The notes: generated by a model not told the origin, from the sequence alone. Positions 1-9,032 are shown, numbered from the stretch's first letter. The stretch is 64,000 nucleotides of DNA from Paraburkholderia podalyriae (GCF_014397785.1 NZ_VZQQ01000028.1:19167-83166); one strand, 5' to 3'. Translations and numbers: made by a program.

Positions 1-504
1 CTTTTGGCCGTGTCGACATCGACGCAATCCGTGGCAGTCCACGCAGGCGTTGCGTTGAACATTGGAGGAATTGTGGGAAGCCTGGCATTCAGTGTCCTCG
101 CTCCATTTTTCAATCTGAGGAAGCTCACGGTCTTTCTGTTTGGGATAACCGCTATCGCGATGGTCTTATTCGGAAAGGGTGTGACAAATCCCGCGCTGGT
201 TCTGCCTCTTGCTATTGCGGTAGGAATGCTTTCGTTTGGAGCGCTGGCAGGCATTTACTCGCTAGCACCGACTGCATATGAGACTGAGTGCAGGGGGACA
301 GGAGTGGGATGGGCTCTGGGCATGGGACGCATCGGTGCCATGATCTCGCCGTTTGCCGCTGGCGTGCTGCTCGACACCGGGAGTGGCGGTCACGCGCTCT
401 ACACTGTTTTTGCCGTTCCCTTTGCGCTCGCCGCGGTGGCGGTTTTTATGCTCGGTAGATCCGGTCTTCAAATAGCAATGAAACAAGAAATCAGTCCCGG
501 CTAG
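1..504 (+). CDS. MFS transporter, AAHS (aromatic acid:H+ symporter) type, 3' part
   Basis: Only the C-terminal part of the gene is inside the window; the reading frame is open from base 1, so the start lies upstream. The roughly 165 visible residues contain about five hydrophobic segments. The stretch APTAYETECRGTGVGWALG is typical of the loop before the eleventh helix in the aromatic acid:H+ symporter branch of the major facilitator superfamily (BenK/PcaK/MhpT relatives). By family it is an inner-membrane importer of a small organic acid. It precedes the binding protein and ABC importer genes on the same strand, so it may belong to the same catabolic locus. The substrate cannot be read from this fragment. 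Confidence 0.8.
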   Translation, partial: LLAVSTSTQSVAVHAGVALNIGGIVGSLAFSVLAPFFNLRKLTVFLFGITAIAMVLFGKGVTNPALVLPLAIAVGMLSFGALAGIYSLAPTAYETECRGTGVGWALGMGRIGAMISPFAAGVLLDTGSGGHALYTVFAVPFALAAVAVFMLGRSGLQIAMKQEISPG

Positions 505-601
505 AGGGCTCGATTCGATTTTCGCGTCTTGGACCATTCGCGGCCGCATGGTTGCGAGCGGCCCGTGCATAAAAGCAAGACAGATACAGGGTAAATCCTT
601 G

Positions 602-617
602 GTAAATCTCAATTTAC
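602..617 (+). promoter_or_regulatory. 16-bp dyad operator, site A (GTAAAT-CTCA-ATTTAC)
   Basis: Perfect 6-4-6 inverted repeat about 100 bases before the binding-protein start codon. An extra GTAAAT half-site lies at 591-596, 11 bases upstream. It belongs to a family of seven dyads in this window (consensus GTRAAT-N4-ATTTAC), each in front of a different transcription unit and each with ATTTAC toward the gene. The binding protein is probably the TetR product of 21266-21976; that link is inference. Confidence 0.7.
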
Positions 618-715
618 TTTTTGCCTTGGGCGTGGCTTACTTTAGCCAGTGGCACATGGCCGGATCAAGGCGGCGCCGACCGCCGGCAAAGCTTGCCTTC
701 AACAAGGAGACAGAC

Positions 716-1954
716 ATGGATTTTCGAAACAAGGGTTCGTTAGGTGCTGTGACTGCCGCGTTGGTAGCGGCACTGCTCAGTTCGCATGCCATGGCCCAGA
801 AACGCTACGACAGAGGGGCGAGCGACACTGAAATCAAGATCGGGCAGACATGGGCGCTCAGCGGCCCGGTCGCATCGGAGGCCTACGAAACGAAAGTGCA
901 GGCCGCGTATTTCGAGCGCCTGAACGAGAAAGGCGGTATCAACGGGCGGAAAATCCGGTTCATCACATTGGACGATGGCTACAGCCCGCCGCGAACCATG
1001 GAGCAGACGAGAAAGCTGGTAGAGGAGGATGGCGTTCTGTTCATTGCCCTGCCTTTTGGGTCGCCGACCAATGCGGCGACTCAGCGTTACCTCAATTCTG
1101 CCAAGGTGCCCCAGATCCTTGTAACCAGCGGAGGGTCTCGATTCGTTGACGCGAAGAGCTCGCCCTGGACGACCGCCGCATTGCCGGCTTATCAACGGGA
1201 AGGCGCCGTCTATGGGCGCTACATTGCCCAGCTGGCGGCAGACCCGGCTTCCTCCTTGCACGCTCCGAAGGTGGGAATCCTCTATCAAAACGATGATTTT
1301 GGCCGGGATTTCCTTAAAGGCGTGAAAGCAGGCATGGGCGCCAAAGCCGCCTCGCTGATCGTAAAAGAAGTGAGCTACGAGCCCACTGATCCAACGCTCG
1401 ACTCACAATTGATTTCGCTGAAGGCATCCGGCGCTAACGTCTTTATGAACTTCACCACGGGACGCGCAACGAGCCTGTCCATCCGCAGAGCATATGAAAT
1501 CGGCTGGACGCCGCTGGAGATCCTCGACTCGCCCTGGGCATCGATCGAAGCCGTACTGAAACCCGTTGGCCTCGAAAAGTCTACAGGGATCATCACGGCG
1601 AGTTACTTCAAGGAGCCGAGCGATCCTGCGTACTCCAACGAAGCCAGCATGGTGCAATTCGTCGAGTTCATGAAGAAGTATGTGCCGGACGTGGATCCCC
1701 GGTCCAGGAATGCGGCCATCGCCTATTTTGATGCCTCGCTTCTGGCCAGAATCATCGAGCAATCCGGCGACGACCTCACTCGTGCCAACATCATCAAGCA
1801 GGCTACCAGTTTGAACAAAGTAGCCAGTCCCTTCTTGCTGCCTGGGATCACGGTGAACGTCAGCGATTCGGATCGCGATCCCATCAAGCAGTTCCAGATT
1901 GTTCGCTTTGATGGGACCAAATGGGTGCCGCAAGGCGCGCTTCTTTCGAATTGA
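716..1954 (+). CDS. ABC transporter periplasmic substrate-binding protein (branched-chain amino acid type)
   Basis: A 412-residue protein of the Peripla_BP_6 (LivJ-like) family that captures a substrate in the periplasm for the ABC importer encoded just downstream. The start at 716 follows AAGGAGACAGAC, a good ribosome binding site, and gives a classical signal peptide cleaved after AMA near residue 27. The mature domain opens with the family pattern IKIGQTWALSGPVA, then INGRKIRFITLDDGYSP. The same family is used for amino acids, aromatic acids, amides and other carboxylates, so the ligand is open. Operator-like site A lies about 100 bases upstream. The gene is separated from livG by about 100 bases and probably heads one operon through 5444 or 6426. 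Confidence 0.88.
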   Translation: MDFRNKGSLGAVTAALVAALLSSHAMAQKRYDRGASDTEIKIGQTWALSGPVASEAYETKVQAAYFERLNEKGGINGRKIRFITLDDGYSPPRTMEQTRKLVEEDGVLFIALPFGSPTNAATQRYLNSAKVPQILVTSGGSRFVDAKSSPWTTAALPAYQREGAVYGRYIAQLAADPASSLHAPKVGILYQNDDFGRDFLKGVKAGMGAKAASLIVKEVSYEPTDPTLDSQLISLKASGANVFMNFTTGRATSLSIRRAYEIGWTPLEILDSPWASIEAVLKPVGLEKSTGIITASYFKEPSDPAYSNEASMVQFVEFMKKYVPDVDPRSRNAAIAYFDASLLARIIEQSGDDLTRANIIKQATSLNKVASPFLLPGITVNVSDSDRDPIKQFQIVRFDGTKWVPQGALLSN

Positions 1955-2058
1955 AATACCGCGGTGTATGGATTCTGAAGAATTATCACGACCACAGCAC
2001 AGTCGAACTCGACGCAGAGATCGGCCAAAAGGTGCCAAGCGTTCTTGGAGGGGCGGTG

Positions 2059-2877
2059 ATGAGTGCTGAAAACGCGGCGGCGATTGTCTCTTCCCAACCT
2101 CTTCTGCGCATCAGGGATGTCAGCGTCCGATTCGGAGGCGTCGTCGCACTCGACAAAGTCTCCTTCGACGTCGAAGCCGGACAAATTTGCGGACTCATCG
2201 GGCCGAACGGCGCAGGCAAGAGCACGCTGTTCAACTGCTTGTCGAGACTGTATGACTGCAACGAGGGGAGCATCGAAGTCGGGGGCTTGTCCACGCTTTC
2301 GAGGCCCACGCACGAGATGGCGCACATGGGCATCGGTCGCACGTTCCAAAACCTTGCGCTCTTCAAGTCCATGTCTGTGCGTGAGAACGTCCTGCTCGGC
2401 GTGCATGGCCGGGTGCAACCGCATTTCTTGGCAAGTGCTTTGCGATTTCGTTCTGAACGCGTTGTCGAAGCGGACCATCAGCGGCGCGCGCAGGAAGTCA
2501 TCGATAGCCTAGGGCTGGCGGCCGTCGCGGAGCGCACAGTGTCGGAGCTGCCCTTTGGCACACAGAAGAGGGTGGAGATGGCGAGGGCTCTCATAGCGCG
2601 TCCGCGCTTACTTCTGCTTGATGAGCCCGCGTGCGGTTTGAATCACGAGGAAGTCGAGGCGCTCGGGGTGCTGCTGCAAGATGTACGGCAGCGGTTCAAG
2701 CTGGCCGTGCTTCTCGTCGAACACCACATGGGCTTGGTAATGTCAATTTCCGACAAGGTGATCGCATTGAATTTCGGCCGCAAGATTGCTGAAGGCACCC
2801 CGGAAGCGGTACGCAATGATGGTCACGTTATCGCGGCCTACCTGGGCACGTCAGCGGAGCATTCCTATGTTGCTTGA
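2059..2877 (+). CDS. ABC transporter ATP-binding protein, LivG-like
   Basis: A 272-residue ATPase subunit of a HAAT-type importer. Walker A is GPNGAGKST, the signature region is SELPFGTQKRVEMARAL and Walker B is LLLLDEP, followed by an H-loop histidine in LLVEHHM. The internal ATG at 2059 is chosen over the more upstream in-frame start because GGAGGGGCGG precedes it and the conserved family start (LLRIRDVSVRFGG) follows soon after. The D-loop reads ACGLNHEE where relatives usually have AAGLNP, a mild variant. The 3' end overlaps livF by 11 bases, suggesting coupled translation. Confidence 0.88.
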   Translation: MSAENAAAIVSSQPLLRIRDVSVRFGGVVALDKVSFDVEAGQICGLIGPNGAGKSTLFNCLSRLYDCNEGSIEVGGLSTLSRPTHEMAHMGIGRTFQNLALFKSMSVRENVLLGVHGRVQPHFLASALRFRSERVVEADHQRRAQEVIDSLGLAAVAERTVSELPFGTQKRVEMARALIARPRLLLLDEPACGLNHEEVEALGVLLQDVRQRFKLAVLLVEHHMGLVMSISDKVIALNFGRKIAEGTPEAVRNDGHVIAAYLGTSAEHSYVA

Positions 2878-3577
2878 TGTGAATCAGCTCGCGGCCAAGT
2901 ACGGCGCAACAAGCGTGCTCCATGGTATTGATCTTCAGGTGGATAACGGCGAGATCTGCACTCTGCTTGGTGCCAATGGAGCGGGCAAAACAACCACCTT
3001 GCGCGCCTTGTGCCAACTGATGGTCAAGACGGAAGGCACGGTGACTTTTGCCGGGCAAAGAATTGATGGCTATGCAACCGAGCGAATCGCAAGGGCAGGA
3101 GTGGCTCATGTTCCAGATGGAAGAGGAACTTTCCTTGGATTGACCACCGAAGAAAACCTGCTACTTGGCGCAAGTTCTCGGGGCGGGGTGCGTGCCATCG
3201 CTTCCGATATCGAGAGGATGTACGGCTACTTTCCACGCCTTAGAGAACGCCGCAAGCAGCAGGCCGGCACGCTCTCCGGCGGCGAGCAGCAAATGCTTGC
3301 GATTGGGCGGGCGCTAATGGGGCGCCCAAAACTGTTAATGCTGGATGAACCCTCTTTCGGTCTGGCCCCTCTGGTCGTTCAGGACATCTTCAACATCATG
3401 CGGCGGATCAACAGGGAGGAGGGCATGGCGATCTTGTTGATCGAACAGAACGCCAACATCGCGCTGGATCTAGCGCACCGCGCTTACCTGATTGAACAAG
3501 GCCGCATCGTCATGAGCGGCAAAGCGGACGACCTGCGTAAGAACGAGCGCATTCGTCAAGCCTATCTAGGGGACTGA
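2867..3577 (+). CDS. ABC transporter ATP-binding protein, LivF-like
   Basis: A 236-residue second ATPase subunit. It carries GANGAGKTTT (Walker A), LSGGEQQMLAIGRAL (signature) and LLMLDEPSFGLAP (Walker B and D-loop), with the LivF-typical motif VPDGRGTFLGLTTEENL. The start at 2867 lies inside the end of livG, and an AGCGGAG ribosome binding site sits within the upstream gene. LivG and LivF form the cytoplasmic ATPase heterodimer that drives the LivH/LivM membrane pair encoded next. Confidence 0.9.
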   Translation: MLLDVNQLAAKYGATSVLHGIDLQVDNGEICTLLGANGAGKTTTLRALCQLMVKTEGTVTFAGQRIDGYATERIARAGVAHVPDGRGTFLGLTTEENLLLGASSRGGVRAIASDIERMYGYFPRLRERRKQQAGTLSGGEQQMLAIGRALMGRPKLLMLDEPSFGLAPLVVQDIFNIMRRINREEGMAILLIEQNANIALDLAHRAYLIEQGRIVMSGKADDLRKNERIRQAYLGD

Positions 3578-3579
3578 GA

Positions 3580-4452
3580 ATGGAAGCATTTGGCCAACAG
3601 CTTCTCGCTGGAGTAGGCACAGGCAGCATCTATGCGATCGTCGCGCTCGCGCTCGCAGTGATCTACCAAGCGACCCATCACGTGAACTTCGCTCAGGGGG
3701 AAATGGCGATGTTCTCGACGTATCTCGCATGGGTATTGATCCAAGCGGGCGTTCCGTACTGGGCCGCGTTCCTCGTGACTGTTGCAATTTCCTTCGTCAT
3801 GGGGGCAGTGTTGGAGTTGGTCGTGATTCGACCTCTTCGTGACGCCCCGGATCTGTCCATGGTGGTGGTATTCATCGGCCTGCTGGTGACCTTCCACGGC
3901 ATGGCCGGCTGGCTCTTCGGCTATGACAGCCACGACTTCCCCAGTCCTTTCGCCAACCTGCCATGGGCATTTCCACAACTGTTGTCGGCGCATCAGGCAG
4001 GCTCGATCGCGGTGACATTCTTCTTGGTCGCCTTGTTATTCGCCTTTTTTTACAGGACGAGCCTCGGATTGAAAATGCGTGCGGTTGCTCAGAATCGCGT
4101 TTCCTCTCAGTTGGTCGGCATTTCTGTCGGCAAGATGCTAATGCTAGGGTGGGGCCTCGCAGGAGCGATTGGCGCTGTATCGGGCTTGATGGTGGCGCCG
4201 ATGGTTTTCTTGGACCCGTCCATGATGATGGGCGCGGTTCTCTATGCATTCGCCGGCGCCTTGTTGGGCGGGATCGGCAATCCCGCCGGCGCCGTTGTTG
4301 GAGGATTTCTGGTCGGAATTGCTGAGAATCTGTTGGGGACCTATGTAGTTGGCACCGATCTAAAGCTATCGATAGCGCTGTTGCTGATCGTGGTCGTTCT
4401 GATTTTTGCGCCGGACGGCCTGTTTGGCCGCCGGGTCGTCACGAGGGTTTGA
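3580..4452 (+). CDS. ABC transporter permease, LivH-like
   Basis: A 290-residue inner-membrane permease of the BPD_transp_2 family with about eight hydrophobic segments. It begins with the family pattern GVGTGSIYAIVALALAVIY, and VNFAQGEMAMFSTY follows, as in LivH. It starts two bases after the livF stop. A glycine-rich segment (FAGALLGGIGNPAGAVVGG) is the conserved C-terminal family region. Its stop codon shares one base with the start of livM. Confidence 0.9.
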   Translation: MEAFGQQLLAGVGTGSIYAIVALALAVIYQATHHVNFAQGEMAMFSTYLAWVLIQAGVPYWAAFLVTVAISFVMGAVLELVVIRPLRDAPDLSMVVVFIGLLVTFHGMAGWLFGYDSHDFPSPFANLPWAFPQLLSAHQAGSIAVTFFLVALLFAFFYRTSLGLKMRAVAQNRVSSQLVGISVGKMLMLGWGLAGAIGAVSGLMVAPMVFLDPSMMMGAVLYAFAGALLGGIGNPAGAVVGGFLVGIAENLLGTYVVGTDLKLSIALLLIVVVLIFAPDGLFGRRVVTRV

Positions 4453-5444
4453 TGATGAGTAATTTCCTCAATCGTCCATATACCGCACAGCGCGCCGTGG
4501 GCATTCCCTTCCGGCTTTGCTGGGCAGGATTGCTCGCGGTCGCAGCGGGCGTGCTCTTTCTCGGCAACGGGTATCAGCTTTTTCAAGCGACGATGCTGCT
4601 GGCGTATGCGGTTTCTCTACTCGGCCTAAACCTGCTTACCGGCTACAACGGGCAAATCTCCCTCGGACATGGAGCATTCTTTGGCATGGGTGCTTACACG
4701 GTTGCGATTCTCATGGATCGATTTGGTCTGCCGTACTGGGTAGTGGTGCCGCTGGCCGGAATCGTCTCGCTGGTCATTGGTTACGCATTTGCTTGGCCAG
4801 CCCTCAAGCTCGATGGAATCTACTTGGCGTTAGCCACTTTTGGCCTTGGCGTGGCTACTCCGCAGCTCTTGAAGTGCCGCCTACTCGAACAATGGACAGG
4901 CGGTGTTCAAGGCATTGCAGTGATTAAGCCAGAGGTGCCAGCGGGGTTGCCTTTGTCGCAGGATCAGTGGCTGTTTCTGTATGCGGTTTTGATCTGCGCG
5001 ATCGTGTTCTGGATGGCCAACAACCTTCTTCGGGGGGCCGCCGGTCGCTCCATGCGCGCGATCCGTGACCATGCGCTTGCGGCGGAGGCAACGGGCCTTA
5101 ACATAACGAGCCTCAAAACGAAGACCTTTGCCTTGTCCGCCGCTTATACGGGCGTGGGCGGCGCCATCTCAGCATTGGCCGTCCAGTTCGTGGCTCCCGA
5201 TTCGTTCTCCATGTTTCTGTCAATCACGCTCCTGGTCGGGATTGTCGTGGGAGGTGTCGGAACGCTGTGGGGCGCCGCTTTCGGCGCGGTCTTCGTTATG
5301 GTGATACCTGCTTTTTCGGAGAGCGTTTCCAAGTCAGCCCCTTGGGTCGTGTATGGGGTGCTGCTGATCGTTTCTGTCTATGTTCTTCCGGGTGGCATCG
5401 CGGCCTTGGGCAACCGCTATCGCCTGATGCGGTCGCAGCGCTAA
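4452..5444 (+). CDS. ABC transporter permease, LivM-like
   Basis: A 330-residue permease partner of LivH. Family marks are the early segment YAVSLLGLNLLTGYNGQISLGHGAFFGMGAY and the later VGGVGTLWGAAFGA. The ATG at 4452 overlaps the livH stop (TGATG arrangement); a second ATG follows directly at 4455. With the binding protein, LivG, LivF and LivH this completes a five-component HAAT importer. Transported compound unknown; the oxidative enzymes nearby suggest a carboxylate or a polar precursor of the substrate that region 1 degrades. Confidence 0.88.
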   Translation: MMSNFLNRPYTAQRAVGIPFRLCWAGLLAVAAGVLFLGNGYQLFQATMLLAYAVSLLGLNLLTGYNGQISLGHGAFFGMGAYTVAILMDRFGLPYWVVVPLAGIVSLVIGYAFAWPALKLDGIYLALATFGLGVATPQLLKCRLLEQWTGGVQGIAVIKPEVPAGLPLSQDQWLFLYAVLICAIVFWMANNLLRGAAGRSMRAIRDHALAAEATGLNITSLKTKTFALSAAYTGVGGAISALAVQFVAPDSFSMFLSITLLVGIVVGGVGTLWGAAFGAVFVMVIPAFSESVSKSAPWVVYGVLLIVSVYVLPGGIAALGNRYRLMRSQR

Positions 5445-5485
5445 TGGCCGTGCGCCCAGTCCAACGAAGACAAGGAGAAAGTGAC

Positions 5486-5602
5486 ATGAAGAAGACAAAA
5501 GCAGACGGTTTGGCAGCGTCGGCAATCCGCGTCGCACTCGCTCAATCCAGCGTGTCACGCTGCGGATCGATTCGTCCTGACTGTGAGGGCGTTGCGCGAT
5601 GA
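5486..5602 (+). CDS. Small 38-residue ORF, possible leader or remnant, coupled to the next SDR gene
   Basis: An ORF starting at ATG 5486 directly after AAGGAGAAAGTGAC, one of the best ribosome binding sites in region 1. The product begins MKKTKADGLAASAIRVAL and has no recognised domain. Its TGA (5600-5602) overlaps the ATG of the downstream dehydrogenase at 5599, so ribosomes ending here could re-initiate on that gene, which has no strong site of its own. It could be a translated coupling leader or the leftover 5' end of a lost gene; I cannot decide. Confidence 0.4.
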   Translation: MKKTKADGLAASAIRVALAQSSVSRCGSIRPDCEGVAR

Positions 5603-6426
5603 TGCCGACGGATCGCACACCAGAGAGCGGCCTGCCCGGCGCTCTCTTTGACTTGGCCGGCAGGAAAGTCGTCGTGACCGGTGCGGCATCCGGCTTGGGC
5701 CGTGTTTTTGCCGAAGCACTTTCCCAATCTGGTGCAGCGGTGGCTTGGGTCGATCGCGAGGCGGAGGAACTCGCGGCCTGCGAGCACGTAGGGGCCGACG
5801 ATTGCCGCGTCGTAGCCGATCTTGGCGACGAAGCGGGCGTTTCACAGATGGCGGAAAAAGTCCTTGCCTGGTGTGACGGAAAGCTAGGCGTGCTCATCAA
5901 CAACGCTGGCATCGCAACTCGGCCCGGGCGTTTGCTCGACGTCCAGGTGAAGGACTGGGATCGTGTCTTCGCGATCAACTTGCGCGGCGCCTTCCTGGTT
6001 ACGCAGGCATTGCTGCCGGCGTTGATTCAGAGCGGTCGCGGTTCAGTGGTGAACGTCAGTTCCTATCTCGGCACCGTCGGCGTCTACCCAGGCTTCGCAG
6101 TCACCGCGATTCCCTATGCGGCATCGAAAGCCGGACTGATTGGCTTTACGCGACAGCTCGCAATCGAGTACGCGGCCGAGCAAGTGCGGGCGAACGCGAT
6201 CGCGCCGGGCTGGCATAGTGGCACGCGCCTCGGACGTGAGCGCGACATGACGGGCGGCGCCGCGGCCGTCGCGCAGATGGACGCCTTTGTCGAGCGGGAG
6301 GTGCCGCTCGGCTATAGAGGTAGGCCGGCTGACCTCGTGGGCCTCGTCATTTATCTTGCGAGCGATGCCTCGAGCTATGTCACGGGTCAAGTGTTTGTTC
6401 ATGACGGCGGCATAACCGCACGCTAA
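5599..6426 (+). CDS. Short-chain dehydrogenase/reductase (SDR)
   Basis: A 275-residue classical SDR. The Rossmann motif is TGAASGLGR near residues 25-33, NNAG follows near residue 98, the catalytic serine lies in VVNVSSYLG and the Tyr-Lys pair in PYAASKAGL. The C-terminus has GQVFVHDGG, as in most family members. NAD(P)-dependent oxidation of an alcohol or reduction of a ketone is expected. It follows the ABC importer genes by about 150 bases on the same strand, with a short ORF between, and probably acts on the imported compound or a derivative. The substrate cannot be deduced. Confidence 0.87.
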   Translation: MMPTDRTPESGLPGALFDLAGRKVVVTGAASGLGRVFAEALSQSGAAVAWVDREAEELAACEHVGADDCRVVADLGDEAGVSQMAEKVLAWCDGKLGVLINNAGIATRPGRLLDVQVKDWDRVFAINLRGAFLVTQALLPALIQSGRGSVVNVSSYLGTVGVYPGFAVTAIPYAASKAGLIGFTRQLAIEYAAEQVRANAIAPGWHSGTRLGRERDMTGGAAAVAQMDAFVEREVPLGYRGRPADLVGLVIYLASDASSYVTGQVFVHDGGITAR

Positions 6427-6434
6427 CCCGGTGA

Positions 6435-6470
6435 GGCAAGTCAGGCAGGCAAGTCTGTGAGGCAAGCCGC
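6435..6470. repeat. 13-bp imperfect tandem repeat beginning GGCAAG
   Basis: GGCAAG occurs at 6435, 6448 and 6461, an exact 13-base period, in the short gap between the converging SDR and NADP oxidoreductase genes. GTGAGGCAAG occurs twice. No function is evident; it may be simple replication slippage. Confidence 0.5.
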
Positions 6471-6593
6471 TGGCTCTGCCGGGGGACTCGCCATTGTTTG
6501 ACCTATGCGACGGTCATGGCAAATGCCGAGGTTGACGTCGAAGCGCTCATCATTCCGCTTTCGCTGAACGGCATCGTCGGCTCAGTGCAGAAC

Positions 6594-7334
6594 TTACGTC
6601 CCGCGGTTGAGTTCGCGGTTCAGCGCGGTCATTTCGTCGGTGCTCGGGAAAGCGGGGTACGCGCCGATTCGATCCATGAGCGCTTGGAGGTTCTGCGGCG
6701 CACGGGCCTTGTCCGCTGCCGCCAACGCTTTGCGCAGGTCATGCGCCGTCAGCGAGGTGCAATAAGCCGGCGTACCCGGCTGCTGGCGCCAGGAGTCGGC
6801 AAGGCTTCCCGCATCGACCGGCTCGAACCCGGTTTCGTCCACCAGCGTCTGCGCGATCGCCTTGGCGGCCGCGTCATCGCCAGCAACCGGTACGGCGATG
6901 CGATCGGGTGCGCCGCGCGGTTTTCCCGCGTCCGCAAGCACGCCGGCCAGAATGGCGTTAAACGTTTTCACGACCGGGCGGCCGAACTGGGCGCTAGACC
7001 AGACGCTCTCGGGCGTGCCGTCGTCGACTTCGGCGATATGGCCGTCGCGTACGGGATAATAGTTCGACGTGTCGATGACGACCACATCCGCCGGCACATC
7101 GGCGAACAGGCCGGCGAGTTCCGGGTTGTTCTTGAAAGGAATGGAAAGGACTACGACGTCGACGTCCTTGACCGCTTGGGCCGGGGTGACCGGTTCCGCG
7201 CCCACCTTTTGGGCCAACTGGCGAAGTTCGTCGGGGGTGTGGGTTGAGGCCAGCTTGACGATGTGCCCGTTCGCGGAAAATTTTTGCGCGAGCGTTGCGC
7301 CGATGTTGCCTGCGCCGATGATGCCTATTTTCAT
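6594..7334 (-). CDS. NADPH-dependent F420 reductase-family oxidoreductase (NAD(P)-binding)
   Basis: A 246-residue protein starting with the dinucleotide-binding motif MKIGIIGAGNIGATLAQKF. The start at 7334 is chosen because this motif is always N-terminal in the family (Pfam F420_oxidored); the open frame extends further upstream but without similarity. The bacterial branch of the family usually has no F420 partner and is annotated as a generic NADP oxidoreductase. It lies directly downstream of the aldehyde dehydrogenase on the same strand, about 90 bases away, so they are likely cotranscribed. Confidence 0.8.
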   Translation of the reverse strand: MKIGIIGAGNIGATLAQKFSANGHIVKLASTHTPDELRQLAQKVGAEPVTPAQAVKDVDVVVLSIPFKNNPELAGLFADVPADVVVIDTSNYYPVRDGHIAEVDDGTPESVWSSAQFGRPVVKTFNAILAGVLADAGKPRGAPDRIAVPVAGDDAAAKAIAQTLVDETGFEPVDAGSLADSWRQQPGTPAYCTSLTAHDLRKALAAADKARAPQNLQALMDRIGAYPAFPSTDEMTALNRELNRGT

Positions 7335-7422
7335 GTTCGTCTCTCCTAACTGTCGCGAGTGTCGGCTGCAAGCCAACGAGGGTGAAGTTGATCGCAGCCG
7401 AGGTGAGGCTGTGTCCGCTACG

Positions 7423-8850
7423 TCAGACGGCCTTACGGGAGCCGATGATCGCCTTGGTCTCCAAGTATTCGCCGAAGGCAACCTCGCCCCATTCGCGTCC
7501 GTTGCCCGATTGCTTGTATCCGCCAAACGGCGCCGCAAAGTCCATGTCGGCATAGTTCAGCGTGACTTGGCCGGCGCGCAGCCGGCGCGCAACGCGCTCG
7601 GCCTGGACCGGCTCGCCCTGGATGTAAGCCGCCAGTCCAAAAACAGTGTCGTTGGCGATGGCGATGGCGTCGGCTTCATCGGCATAACCGATGATGGAGA
7701 GAACCGGACCGAAGATCTCCTGCTGTGCGATCGCCATATCGTTCTTCACATTGGCGAAAACGGTGGGGCGAACATAGAAGCCCGTTTCCAGTCCCTCGGG
7801 ACGGCCAAGACCGCCGGTGACGAGCGTCGCGCCTTCCTCGATGCCGGATTGGATCAGGCGCTGGATCTTGTTCCACTGCGCCTCAGATACGACCGGTCCC
7901 ATCTTGGCACCGCTAGCCGGATGCCCCACGTTCCACTGCTCGGCTGCGGCCCTGGCAAGCTCGGAGGCCTCCGCCATCCGCTCGGCCGGAACCAACATCC
8001 GCGTGGGCGCACCGCAGGATTGACCGCTATTGATCATGACGCCCGCGACGCCCGCCGCCACAGCAGATGCCAGATCAGCGCTGGGCAGGAGGATGTTGGG
8101 CGACTTGCCGCCCAGTTCCTGATGCACGCGCTTCACCGTCTGGGCTGCATTGCGCGCCACCTGGATGCCGGCCGGCGTGGATCCGGTGAACGAGACGAGA
8201 TCGACATCGGGATGCGCGGTCAGGGCATTACCCACGCCTGCTCCATCGCCTTGCACCAGGTTGAACACGCCCGCAGGCGTCTGAGCCTCGTGCATGATCT
8301 CGGCGAAGATCGTCGCCGAATAGGGGGAGATTTCCGACGGCTTCACGACCATCGTGCAACCGGTCGCCAGCGCCGCGGCGACCTTGCAGGCGATCTGGTT
8401 GAGCGGCCAGTTCCAAGGGGTGATGAGCGCACAGACTCCGATCGGCTCACGCACGATGTGTGCAGTGCCGTGGGGGCCCTCGAAGCTATAACCGGCGAGC
8501 GCAGTGCGGCCGATCTGGAGGTGGCCGAGGCCGACGGGCACCTGATACTGCTCTGCAAGCCAAAGCGGCGCGCCCATCTCCTGCGAAACGGCTTGGGCCA
8601 GATCACCGGCACGTCGTTGGTAGGCGGCGATGACACGGTCGAAGAGTGCAAGACGGTCCACGACCGAAGTCAGCGAGAACGTCTCGAACGCAGCTCGAGC
8701 TGCGGTCACCGCTCGGTCCACGTCGCGGGCGTCGCCGATCGCGACTTGGCCGGAGACAGATTCATCCGCCGGGTTGATGACATCAAGCACGGTGTCGCCG
8801 GCAGGCTCAACCCACGATCCGTTGATATAGAACTGAAGATTGTTGCGCAT
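7423..8850 (-). CDS. NAD(P)-dependent aldehyde dehydrogenase
   Basis: A 475-residue member of the aldehyde dehydrogenase superfamily. The catalytic cysteine is in NSGQSCGAPTRM, the general-base glutamate in HQELGGKSPNI, and the cofactor site in SFTGSTPAG. The chosen start at 8850 follows GGAGAG by seven bases and gives the usual family N-terminus (FYINGSWVEP); an ATG 24 bases further upstream is possible. It oxidises an aldehyde to the acid. A sequence shared with the promoter of the Old Yellow Enzyme gene lies about 57 bases before the start, so control by the neighbouring HxlR regulator is likely. Confidence 0.9.
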   Translation of the reverse strand: MRNNLQFYINGSWVEPAGDTVLDVINPADESVSGQVAIGDARDVDRAVTAARAAFETFSLTSVVDRLALFDRVIAAYQRRAGDLAQAVSQEMGAPLWLAEQYQVPVGLGHLQIGRTALAGYSFEGPHGTAHIVREPIGVCALITPWNWPLNQIACKVAAALATGCTMVVKPSEISPYSATIFAEIMHEAQTPAGVFNLVQGDGAGVGNALTAHPDVDLVSFTGSTPAGIQVARNAAQTVKRVHQELGGKSPNILLPSADLASAVAAGVAGVMINSGQSCGAPTRMLVPAERMAEASELARAAAEQWNVGHPASGAKMGPVVSEAQWNKIQRLIQSGIEEGATLVTGGLGRPEGLETGFYVRPTVFANVKNDMAIAQQEIFGPVLSIIGYADEADAIAIANDTVFGLAAYIQGEPVQAERVARRLRAGQVTLNYADMDFAAPFGGYKQSGNGREWGEVAFGEYLETKAIIGSRKAV

Positions 8851-8899
8851 ATCTGGGCTCTCCATCGTCGTCAAAGGAGGCCAAGGTATATGCCGTAGA

Positions 8900-8922
8900 C
8901 CTAGACGTCAATTAGGCACCTG
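8900..8922 (-). promoter_or_regulatory. Putative HxlR operator before the aldehyde dehydrogenase
   Basis: On the minus strand this reads CAGGTGCCTAATTGAC (8922 to 8907), identical over 16 bases to 9475-9490 on the plus strand. CATATACC follows 14 bases downstream, as it does 13 bases downstream of the other copy. A CCTA/TAGG dyad spans 8900-8916. The two copies stand at almost equal distance (57 and 53 bases) from their genes, indicating a shared promoter/operator. Confidence 0.6.
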
Positions 8923-9032
8923 GAGTAGCGCTGGTAGGCTTGAGGATACCGGGTGCCATGGGCCAACCCGTTCGGCAGCAGTCTCCCGGTCGCCCTCACA
9001 GGCCTTGGTCGATAGTTCCTGCAGATCACTCG

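Noticed and set aside
7069..8898. Plus-strand ORF of 609 codons
   Set aside because: It is antisense to the aldehyde dehydrogenase, whose catalytic cysteine, glutamate and cofactor motifs are clear. The long open frame is a product of GC-rich codon bias.
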